Source: Eubacterium sp.
GTDB taxonomy: Bacteria; Bacillota; Clostridia; Acetivibrionales; DSM-1351
Assembly: GCA_029266335.1 (NCBI GenBank)
Contig: JAQSXC010000012.1
Location: 24,306 to 88,305, forward strand
Direction: 5' to 3'
DNA: 64,000 nucleotides
Part shown: positions 56,314-64,000 of the stretch, piece after piece
Layout of the letters: every line of letters begins with the position of its first letter
Numbering within the stretch: the first letter of the stretch is position 1
Position numbers and translations under genes: made by a program
Notes under the pieces: model-generated
The model's input: only the letters and a program-made list of their open reading frames with translations
What the model was told of the DNA's origin: nothing
Database searches by the model: none

Positions 56314-57348
56314 ATGGGAAAGGAATTAAAACCAAGTTATTTCAAGAAAATTATGTCCATAAGAGGTATGGGACAGGTACTGACGGTAACAGTAGGATTA
56401 GTGGTGCTTTGCATCGTGTTTGCCTTTTTAAATCCTACTTTTGCATCCTCAAAAAACGTAGGCAACTTATTAAGACAGATTGCTCCCATTGTTTTGATTG
56501 GAATAGGCCAATCCTTCGTACTTATTACAGGAAACATTGACTTGTCAATTGGGTCTGTTGTTGGTATGAGCTGTATGATTTCAGCAACTTTAATGACCAA
56601 GGGAGTAAATCCCTGGGTGGCTGTAATGATTACAATAGTTTGTTGTTTGATTGTCGGAGTAATTAACGGACAGCTGGTTGCAAAATGTAAATTGCCTCCG
56701 TTTATAGCGACATTGGGTACTATGACGATTTCAAGGGGTATAGCGCAGATTGTAAATAACAACTATAATACCGACTCCATTGGAGAGGGAGCAAAAACTT
56801 TCCGTGATATATTCTATTATGGTAAAACTCTTGGTCTATACAATACAATATGGATTGCAATTATTCTTTGGATTGGATTTAACTTTTTACTTAGCAGAAC
56901 GCGTACCGGACGTCATATATATGCTGTTGGAAGTAACATAGAAGCATCAAAATTATCCGGTGTCAGTATAGTAGGAACTACGGTAAAGGCTTATCTGGTA
57001 AGTTCATTCTGTGCGGCGGTTGTAGGTTTGATTATTTGTGCTACATCCGGTATGGGGACTATGGATGCAGGTAATATGTACGAAATGTACGCAGTTGCTG
57101 CATCAGTAATCGGTGGAGTCAGTACGCTGGGTGGACAGGGTATTCTGCTTGGAACCATAATTGGTGCTGCTATCTGGGGTGTTCTACAAAATGGTTTACA
57201 ATTTGCCGGAGCGCCGGTCGCTATCAGAAATATTGTAATCGGTATTATCGTAGTTGTTTCTGTATTACTTGATGTGGTAGTTCGTTCAGGAAAGCCTAAA
57301 AAGAAAAAAGAAAGCAGCAGTAAGATTGGACTTAAGCTAAAAGCTTAA
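56314..57348 (+). CDS. Sugar ABC transporter permease (RbsC type)
   Basis: 344 residues from ATG 56314 with AGAGGAG at 56299-56305. About eight to ten membrane helices; the family segments GQSFVLITGNIDLSIGS, LPPFIATLGTMTISRG and VIGGVSTLGGQG are present. It forms the membrane channel of the uptake system. The C-terminus is basic (KPKKKKESSSK) and cytoplasmic. Confidence 0.96.
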   Translation: MGKELKPSYFKKIMSIRGMGQVLTVTVGLVVLCIVFAFLNPTFASSKNVGNLLRQIAPIVLIGIGQSFVLITGNIDLSIGSVVGMSCMISATLMTKGVNPWVAVMITIVCCLIVGVINGQLVAKCKLPPFIATLGTMTISRGIAQIVNNNYNTDSIGEGAKTFRDIFYYGKTLGLYNTIWIAIILWIGFNFLLSRTRTGRHIYAVGSNIEASKLSGVSIVGTTVKAYLVSSFCAAVVGLIICATSGMGTMDAGNMYEMYAVAASVIGGVSTLGGQGILLGTIIGAAIWGVLQNGLQFAGAPVAIRNIVIGIIVVVSVLLDVVVRSGKPKKKKESSSKIGLKLKA

Positions 57349-57390
57349 TTCATAGAATTAACAACTTATAATTTTTGAGGAGGTCTCGAA

Positions 57391-58380
57391 ATGAAAAGAA
57401 AGTTACTTAGCGCATTATTAGGTGCAGCGATGTTAGGGACAATGTTAGTAGGATGTGGAAGTTCGGCAGATAAGGCTGCTGACACATCAACGGCAGCTGT
57501 ATCAACACCTGAAGCAGCTGCCGCATCTACACCGGCAGCAGATAAAAAATTCAAAGTATACTTAATTACAATGGACCAAATGGATCAATATTGGGTTAAC
57601 ATTGATGCCGGAGCAAAAAAGGCAGCAGCAGAGCTGGGAAATGTGGAATACAAATGGTCAGCACCGGATGTTAAAGATGATGCAAAACAGATCGAATGTA
57701 TTAATAACGCAGTAGCAGATAAGGCAGATGCTATTCTTTTAGCAGCAAATGGCCCTGATGCGGTTACGGCAGCTTTAAAAGAAGCACAGGCCGCAGGCGT
57801 TAAAATAGTATATGTTGACTCAGCAGCAAAATTTGACGGTGAAGCAACCTTTGCTACAGACAACACAGCAGCTGGAAAAACTGCAGGCGAAGAGATGAAA
57901 AAAGCTTTGGAAGCTGCAGGTCAGACTTCTGGAAAAATCGGTATTATAAACGTTAATGCAGCAACAGCATCTTGTGTAGCCCGTGAAACAGGATTCCGTT
58001 CAGCTTTTGAAGGATCGAAATTTGAATTACTTGCAACTCAGTATGGTGAAGGCGATGCAGCAAAATCAAAAGATATCGCAGCTAACTACATAACATCAGG
58101 AGTTGTTGGTATATTCGGTACTAATGAAGGTTCTACTGTAGGTGCCGGTAATGCTATTCAGGAAGCAGGCGGAAAAGTTATTGGTGTAGGTTTTGATAAA
58201 TCTGATACCATTCTTTCATTAATAAAAGATGGAGTCTTATTGGCAACTATGGCTCAAAATCCTGACGTAATGGGAGAAAAAGGAGTTAAAGCAGCAGTTG
58301 ACGCTCTCCAGGGCAAGAGCTTGGGCGGCGCTGTAACTGATACTGGTGTTTCTGTAATAAATAAGGCTAATATTAAATAA
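57391..58380 (+). CDS. Sugar-binding lipoprotein (RbsB type)
   Basis: 329 residues. Lipoprotein signal with lipobox LVGC (cysteine 22), a low-complexity A/S/T linker (about residues 24-50), then a periplasmic-binding-protein-4 fold: YLITMDQMDQYWVNIDAGAKKAA, ADAILLAANGPDAV, VYVDSAAKF and GVGFDKSD. It should be anchored outside the membrane and deliver the sugar to the permease. GAGGAGG gives a strong ribosome site. The sugar is not identifiable; ribose/galactose/xylose-type monosaccharides are typical. Confidence 0.95.
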   Translation: MKRKLLSALLGAAMLGTMLVGCGSSADKAADTSTAAVSTPEAAAASTPAADKKFKVYLITMDQMDQYWVNIDAGAKKAAAELGNVEYKWSAPDVKDDAKQIECINNAVADKADAILLAANGPDAVTAALKEAQAAGVKIVYVDSAAKFDGEATFATDNTAAGKTAGEEMKKALEAAGQTSGKIGIINVNAATASCVARETGFRSAFEGSKFELLATQYGEGDAAKSKDIAANYITSGVVGIFGTNEGSTVGAGNAIQEAGGKVIGVGFDKSDTILSLIKDGVLLATMAQNPDVMGEKGVKAAVDALQGKSLGGAVTDTGVSVINKANIK

Positions 58381-58393
58381 TTAATTAAATACT

Positions 58394-58451
58394 AAAAAAG
58401 GATAGGAATAGGTAATTTTGAACTTTAAAAATTACCTATAATCCTTTTTTT
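58394..58451 (+). terminator. Terminator after the binding-protein gene
   Basis: AAAAAAGGAT (58394-58403) pairs with ATCCTTTTTT (58441-58450), with an inner stem GGTAATTTT/AAAATTACC. Probably partial, allowing high binding-protein and lower lyase expression. Confidence 0.8.
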
Positions 58452-58601
58452 GAATTGAAAATAAATTGAATCATTCTGATTAATTCAATTTGTTCTAAAT
58501 AAACATCTGGAGGTTCATTTCAAATTATTATTTTATAGTTAAAATGAAGCCCTTTTTTTGTTAAATTCCCAAAAATAGTATTTTATGAAAGGAGTGTAGT
58601 T

Positions 58602-61600
58602 ATGAAACTAAAACGTACGTTGAGTTTCTTTTTAGCTCTTGTTATGATGCTGACCATGATTTTAAGCAACATGGCTGTTTTCGCAGAAGGGGGTACAGTC
58701 GACGAATTTGATAAACTGCGGGAAAAATGGCAGTATATGGCTATGGGTGGAGATTATGATCCAAATGACCCTAGTATGCAAGAGTTACTTCATGCTATAA
58801 ATAATGTTGCACAAGACCTCCTTGACAGGATCAATCCAAGTCCTACTCCGGATTGGGGTGCAAATGATTACCTTTGGCCGGAATATATACTTGGCAAGCG
58901 CAGTGACGCATATGCTGATTCGAATAACACCCAGTTTTCTATCCGAAGTCTTAAGTTTATGGCCCTGGCCCTTCAGACTAAAGGCTGTGAACTTTACCAG
59001 AACGAAAAGCTGAAAAATGAGATAATCCGTGGCATTGATTATATTTATACAAATCATTACAAAGTAGGAGTAGATTCTAATCCGTATGGGAATTGGTTTA
59101 CCTGGGAAATAGGGGGAGCAATTTATTTTCTCGAGACAGTTCTGCTTATGTATGATGATCTGCCGGCAGATCAAATCAAGGCTTATGCTGAAACGGCTCT
59201 GAAGTCTACAAGCAAAACCGGAGGAGCCGATTATATGTATGTTGGTGCAAATGCCTTGTGGAGAGACCGTGTCAGAATGTATGCAGGTATTCTCCTCAAA
59301 GATAGTGCAACCCTGGCATATGTAAAAAATGATGTTCCTACCTATATGGGGTATGTTACAACCGGTGATGGCTATTATAGAGACGGTACATTTATGCAGC
59401 ACGGGAATATTGTTTATAATGGTGGTTATGGTAAAGAGGCATTTTCTGACATCAGTCATTTTATTTATATGCTTGATGACTCTACATGGGAAATTACCGG
59501 TCCCGAAAGAGATAATATGAGCACTATTGTGGAAAAAAACTATGTGCCCTTTATGTATAAAGGTGTCTACATGGATATGGTAAGGGGACGTGAAATTACC
59601 CGTACAGATACTACTGATGCCTATGCCGGCATTACCATCAGCCTTGATGTTCTGCTGTTCTCTGAATCAGTACCCGAGGCAGAGGGTAACAGGTTTAAAG
59701 GAATGATAAAGGAATGGATGAATAATGAGAACGCAATACATACTTTAAATGAGGGCGCCGGTGTTGCATGGTATATGTTCCCGGTATATAATCTCTCCAA
59801 GACCTTGGAAATTATCAGGGATGATTCAATCAAACCGGTTTCAAATACAGGAAAAAGCTATACCTTTGGAAAAGGTGTAAGAACTGTTCATACTACCGAT
59901 AAGTTCACTTTTGGTCTTTCCATGTATAGCAAGGATATAAAGAATTGTGAGATAGGTGACAGTAATACGAAGGGCTGGTACACAGGTATTGGAGAGACTT
60001 ATGTTTATACACCTGATATTGGACAGTACACCTATCAAAAACCAACACTTAACTGGAATCGTCTTTCTGGCGTAACTGCCGTTAATGGTGTCACTTTCGG
60101 CAGCCATACAAATACAAACGACTTTTCAGGAAGCACCACTCTAAAAAATACATACAGCACTGCCGGCCTGGAGATTTCATCAAGTAACACACAGGTGAGT
60201 GCAAAAAAATCATGGTTTATGTTTGATAACGAGGTTGTAGCGTTAGGAACCGGCATTACTTCCACACATAATAACAAAGTTGAGACAACCATCGACAACC
60301 ATTACATTACAGGTAATAATGCATTAATAATCAATGGACAAAAACAGCCGGACCAACTTGGCTGGAATGGTCAAATCGATAATGCAAAATGGGCGTTAAT
60401 CGAAGGAAATGTTGAAGGTTCCAATATCGGCGTTTACTTCCCGAATGAAACCAAGCTGGGAGCAGTTCGTGAAACCCGTACAGGAAAATGGACGGATTTA
60501 GGCTCCTATAATGTAGATGAAAACGTTCAATCGGCAAATTACCTTACAATGTGGATTGATCATGGCTCAAAACCGGTGAATAGCAGCTATGCTTATGTCC
60601 TGTTACCCGGAACCACCGAAGCTCAGGTTGAAAACTATGCAGACTCCAGTGATACAGAAATAATCCGTCAGGATAATAATGTACACGCTGTATATGAGAA
60701 AACGCTCCACGCTCTTGGTGTGAATTTCTGGAAGGATGGAGATCAATCCATTGATGCAATGGGTGTAAAAGATTATCTTTCTGTTGATAAAGCTTCTTCT
60801 ATTATGGTAAAAGAAGATGATAACAAGCTTAGCTTTGCTCTTTCAGATACCACTAAGAGAAATGCAGGCCCAATTACCGTAGATATTAATAGGGCGGCTA
60901 CTGCTGTTATTTCTAAGGACAGCCGCGTTAAAGTTATTCAAACTTCTCCGTCAATCAAGCTTCAGATAGATGTCAATAATTCTGTCGGGAATCCGGTCGA
61001 AGCTGAATTCTCCTTTAAAAAGGTTGAGGTACCCGGCGAAACATCAATTACAAATATGTCATTAAATGATGACACATTAAGCCTTCAATCTACAGCAGCA
61101 TTGCGTGCAACCGGCTACAAACTGGTTTATGGTACCGAAAGCGGAAAGTATACCGAATCACTTGTTACTTCTGAAACAACTGCTCAAATTAAAGGCTTAA
61201 ATCCAAATACAACTTATTATTTTGCAGTTAAAGGTGTTAATGACTCAGGTGAAGGACCGTTATCGCCAGAAAAATCCTATGCAATTGGAAATACACGCAC
61301 CTTGACCGATGAGTTTGGAGATTTCTCAAAAACTGTAAGTTATTCCGGCGGCTGGGCATTCGACTCCTCCAATGCCTCTAAATATAATGGAGATACCACT
61401 CGTATTAAGAGAGATGATTCTAATTCAACCCAACGAGAGGAATATGTAACTTATTACACTCCATCACCTAATAATTTTGAACTGACTGCATATGACTATG
61501 GTAGTGCTGCTCTGGCAAAAATTGAATTCTATGGTTCGCCGGATAACAAGAGCTGGGCTCCAATTACTGTGACACAAAATGGAACAGCAACTATTAATAG

Positions 61601-64000
61601 TAATAATTGGACTAAAGTTGTATATACAAATTCGGGAATTTTGGATAGCTCCATAAATTACATCAAAATTATTGTCTCAAACAACGCCAAGATTTATGCA
61701 CCTCAGCTTTCAAAGCTGTTAATAAATTATGCCTGGACTTCCGACCGTGTTGTAATGGACACCATGCTGGATGATTCCAGAGCTTATGAGGTAAAAGGCG
61801 GTGCAGCCTATATAACTGGAGATGGCATTAAATTCGGGGCCGATAAGGATATTCTGATAAAAAGCGGCTCTGAAAATGCAACGTTGCTTTATAGTTATAC
61901 CAATATAAAAAATGCCAAACTAACTGCTTTTACTTCCAAAGTAAATGGCGGCTCTGTTTCGTTTGAAGCTTCCAAAGATGGGGAAAGCTTTATACCTGTT
62001 ACTCCTGTAGAGACTCCCGAGGGTGATTCCGGAGACTATGATAAGAAGATTTACAGCATTCCTTCTCTAGAGGAGGGCACCGACTATCTGCGGATTACAA
62101 TAAGCGGTGAAGCTGATTCGATTGCTATTTCTGACCTCAGCTTGTCATATGCTCATGAAATTGCACCGATAAAAAAGCTCCGGTTTAAGGATAAGCAGCT
62201 TGAAGCGGTTATGAATTATAAGTTGCTCCCATCGGTCAAATTGGCACCGATGAATGCAACCGGTGAAATATACTATACAATTTCAAATAAGGATATTGCC
62301 ATAGTGAATCCTTTAACAGGGGAATTGCAAGCTCAGGATTTCGGAGGGGCGGTTCTTACAGCCAAGGTTCTTGGAACCGAGGAGGATATAAGCGCAAATA
62401 TTATGGTACGTACTTCGCAAAACCTTGCACTTAATGCAACTACTACAGCGAGTAGTGTAAAATCTGGTTACCCTGCTGGTAATGCAACAGATGGCAATTA
62501 TCTTACCCGGTGGGAATCCGCTGTGGGTCCTGCTCAATGGCTGCAGGTCGATTTGGGAGCACCAAGAGAGTTTGAAGCAATTGAGCTCAACTGGCAGCAA
62601 TATGCGACTAAATATGTGGTACAGGGTTCTATGAATGGCACCGATTGGGTAGATATTTATACTGAAACCAATGGTAAAGGCGGCAATGTGTGGATTAAAC
62701 CTGATGGGGTAAAAAAATATCGATACATTAAATTGAGCGGTACACAAGCACCTTCTGCCTATTCACTTTATGAGTTACGTGTTCTCTCATTTAACACACA
62801 AAACCTTCAAAATCTTGCACTTGGAAAAACAGCAACAGCAAGCAGCAGCGATGCCTCTAACAGAGGCCCTTTATCTGCTATTGACGGAGATACATCGACG
62901 CGTTGGGCATCTGCGAAAACCGATAACGAGTGGTGTACTATTGACTTAGGTGATTCGTACAATATCGAACAGATTAATTTGAATTGGGAAACAGGTTACG
63001 GTAAAGAGTACGACATTCAGGTGTACGATGACATTAATCCGGCTACTACTGTAGTATCTGAAAAAAATGGCTCTACAGGATGGAAGAGGTATACTATAAA
63101 TCAGCCGGTGGAGGGAAGATATGTTCGAATGCAAGGCATCAAACGCGGTTCAACATATGGTTACTCTTTATATGAATTTGAAGTATATGGGAAGATGCAA
63201 CAAACAACTGTTAGCGCAATTTCGTTTGATTCCGATAAACTTACAGTTGTAAGAGACCATAAAAAACTGGCTGCTATCACTACTGATCCACCTTATATAA
63301 ACGAGGGAAGTATTTCATTTACCAGCTCAAATCCTGAAATAGCTACAGTATCTTATAAAGGCGTTGTAACTGGAGTAACAACAGGATCAGCAATAATTAC
63401 AGCTTTTGCTTCGGCTGATAATAATGTTAAAGCCAGTTGTGAAGTAACGGTAACAGATTATAATGGTGCCCCAATACCTGTTTCCAGCCTTGAGGTACAA
63501 GGTGGTGCAGCCATTATAGAGAAAGGTACAACTGCACAGTTTGATGCTTCAATTACTCCCGATGATGCAACAATAAAAAATATTCACTGGACTTCCAGTG
63601 ATGAAAGTGTACTACTGGTAACTAATGGAGGTTTAATAAGGGCAATTGGAGTAGGAACCGCTATTGTAAGAGCTGTCAGTGTTGCTAATCCGGATTTTGT
63701 GTTCGAACAGGAAATAAGAGTTATTGATGCGGAAGTTGAAACAGTAAAGGCATTGATAAATGCAATCGGCACGGTTACCTTGAATAGCAAGGGAGACATT
63801 GATGCTGCAAGAGCTGCTTATAATAAACTGAATGATGATCAGAAGGCATTGGTGGATAACTATGAAGTGCTGACAGCCGCAGAAACGCAGTATGAACAAC
63901 TGGTGGAAGCAGCAGATAGAGTAAATAGTGTTACAATCAGCACGTTATCTATGTATATGGCTGTTGGAGACAGCGGACAGCTGACAGCTACAGTATCACC
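58602..64000 (+). CDS. Secreted polysaccharide lyase family 8, multidomain (3' partial)
   Basis: Open to the right edge, over 1,800 codons. A signal peptide (MKLKRTLSFFLALVMMLTMI...VFAEG) is followed by a PL8 lyase, the family of hyaluronate, chondroitin and xanthan lyases. The catalytic set matches the pneumococcal enzyme in spacing: N217 (VGANALW), H267 and Y276 (FMQHGNIVYNGGYG) and R330 (RGRE), plus the NW of NWFTWEIGGA at 164-165. After residue about 800 come a fibronectin-III domain (near 61.0-61.3 kb), discoidin/F5-8C domains (about 62.4-62.8 and 62.8-63.2 kb), Big_2-type Ig repeats (63.2-63.7 kb), a FIVAR-like helical part (63.74-63.9 kb) and another Ig repeat starting. AAGGAG precedes the ATG. 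The exact substrate is unknown. Confidence 0.93.
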   Translation, partial: MKLKRTLSFFLALVMMLTMILSNMAVFAEGGTVDEFDKLREKWQYMAMGGDYDPNDPSMQELLHAINNVAQDLLDRINPSPTPDWGANDYLWPEYILGKRSDAYADSNNTQFSIRSLKFMALALQTKGCELYQNEKLKNEIIRGIDYIYTNHYKVGVDSNPYGNWFTWEIGGAIYFLETVLLMYDDLPADQIKAYAETALKSTSKTGGADYMYVGANALWRDRVRMYAGILLKDSATLAYVKNDVPTYMGYVTTGDGYYRDGTFMQHGNIVYNGGYGKEAFSDISHFIYMLDDSTWEITGPERDNMSTIVEKNYVPFMYKGVYMDMVRGREITRTDTTDAYAGITISLDVLLFSESVPEAEGNRFKGMIKEWMNNENAIHTLNEGAGVAWYMFPVYNLSKTLEIIRDDSIKPVSNTGKSYTFGKGVRTVHTTDKFTFGLSMYSKDIKNCEIGDSNTKGWYTGIGETYVYTPDIGQYTYQKPTLNWNRLSGVTAVNGVTFGSHTNTNDFSGSTTLKNTYSTAGLEISSSNTQVSAKKSWFMFDNEVVALGTGITSTHNNKVETTIDNHYITGNNALIINGQKQPDQLGWNGQIDNAKWALIEGNVEGSNIGVYFPNETKLGAVRETRTGKWTDLGSYNVDENVQSANYLTMWIDHGSKPVNSSYAYVLLPGTTEAQVENYADSSDTEIIRQDNNVHAVYEKTLHALGVNFWKDGDQSIDAMGVKDYLSVDKASSIMVKEDDNKLSFALSDTTKRNAGPITVDINRAATAVISKDSRVKVIQTSPSIKLQIDVNNSVGNPVEAEFSFKKVEVPGETSITNMSLNDDTLSLQSTAALRATGYKLVYGTESGKYTESLVTSETTAQIKGLNPNTTYYFAVKGVNDSGEGPLSPEKSYAIGNTRTLTDEFGDFSKTVSYSGGWAFDSSNASKYNGDTTRIKRDDSNSTQREEYVTYYTPSPNNFELTAYDYGSAALAKIEFYGSPDNKSWAPITVTQNGTATINSNNWTKVVYTNSGILDSSINYIKIIVSNNAKIYAPQLSKLLINYAWTSDRVVMDTMLDDSRAYEVKGGAAYITGDGIKFGADKDILIKSGSENATLLYSYTNIKNAKLTAFTSKVNGGSVSFEASKDGESFIPVTPVETPEGDSGDYDKKIYSIPSLEEGTDYLRITISGEADSIAISDLSLSYAHEIAPIKKLRFKDKQLEAVMNYKLLPSVKLAPMNATGEIYYTISNKDIAIVNPLTGELQAQDFGGAVLTAKVLGTEEDISANIMVRTSQNLALNATTTASSVKSGYPAGNATDGNYLTRWESAVGPAQWLQVDLGAPREFEAIELNWQQYATKYVVQGSMNGTDWVDIYTETNGKGGNVWIKPDGVKKYRYIKLSGTQAPSAYSLYELRVLSFNTQNLQNLALGKTATASSSDASNRGPLSAIDGDTSTRWASAKTDNEWCTIDLGDSYNIEQINLNWETGYGKEYDIQVYDDINPATTVVSEKNGSTGWKRYTINQPVEGRYVRMQGIKRGSTYGYSLYEFEVYGKMQQTTVSAISFDSDKLTVVRDHKKLAAITTDPPYINEGSISFTSSNPEIATVSYKGVVTGVTTGSAIITAFASADNNVKASCEVTVTDYNGAPIPVSSLEVQGGAAIIEKGTTAQFDASITPDDATIKNIHWTSSDESVLLVTNGGLIRAIGVGTAIVRAVSVANPDFVFEQEIRVIDAEVETVKALINAIGTVTLNSKGDIDAARAAYNKLNDDQKALVDNYEVLTAAETQYEQLVEAADRVNSVTISTLSMYMAVGDSGQLTATVS

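Noticed and set aside
58785..60759. Several minus-strand frames inside the lyase gene
   Set aside because: They overlap a continuous gene with signal peptide and complete catalytic residues; they are shadow frames.

Overview
The window reads as the chromosome of a low-GC, Gram-positive Clostridia-type anaerobe, probably of the Ruminiclostridium / mesophilic cellulolytic Clostridium kind. This rests on AT-rich DNA, strong GGAGG ribosome binding sites, a T-box, a glmS ribozyme, a CdaA/CdaR/GlmM block and a large secreted polysaccharide lyase. The species is inferred, not proven. No rRNA, tRNA or CRISPR array was seen.

Region 1 (1-20.6 kb) is core chromosome. It holds the end of a urease-maturation operon (an ureE-ureF fusion, ureG, ureD), a DUF1015 gene on the minus strand, PRC-barrel and small membrane proteins, an AI-2E-family permease and MITE-like palindromic repeats. 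A T-box leader follows, driving a small membrane gene and valS. Then come a class-V aminotransferase, glutamine-dependent NAD synthetase, and the c-di-AMP / aminosugar block cdaA-cdaR-(FAD dehydrogenase)-glmM. glmS comes next with its glucosamine-6-phosphate ribozyme in the leader.

Region 2 (about 22.8-43.8 kb) is a complete Tn7-like transposon at glmS: tnsA, tnsB, tnsC, tnsD, tnsE, then about 12 kb of AT-richer cargo. Its ends are recognisable: a 38-bp inverted repeat (33/38 identical), tandem 20-bp-spaced TnsB-type sites beside glmS and three spread sites at the far end, the same asymmetry as Tn7 R and L. The glmS-proximal end runs into the glmS reading frame, so the last ten GlmS codons and its stop are atypical. 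The cargo looks like a defence island: a DNA methyltransferase, a double-GHKL ATPase coupled to a receiver-like protein, an SfsA-like nuclease on the opposite strand, a UvrD-type helicase fused to a Cas4/AddB-like Fe-S nuclease, a small conserved-looking protein and a DUF4365-type nuclease-like protein. This set is the best candidate for an undescribed system.

Region 3 (43.8-47.5 kb) is accessory DNA beyond the element: repeated boxes that look like another element's end, a HEPN-motif protein, an orphan YvyF-like zinc-ribbon protein and a truncated IS1182-like transposase.

Region 4 (47.5-64 kb) is a carbohydrate locus: a structured leader, a catalytically degenerate sugar-ABC ATPase homologue, a chemoreceptor, a YesN/YesM-like two-component pair, an RbsA/RbsC/RbsB-type sugar ABC transporter and a secreted multidomain family-8 polysaccharide lyase that runs off the window. 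A 108-bp block, including the last codons of the degenerate ATPase and its terminator, is duplicated just before the functional ATPase gene, suggesting duplication history in this locus.
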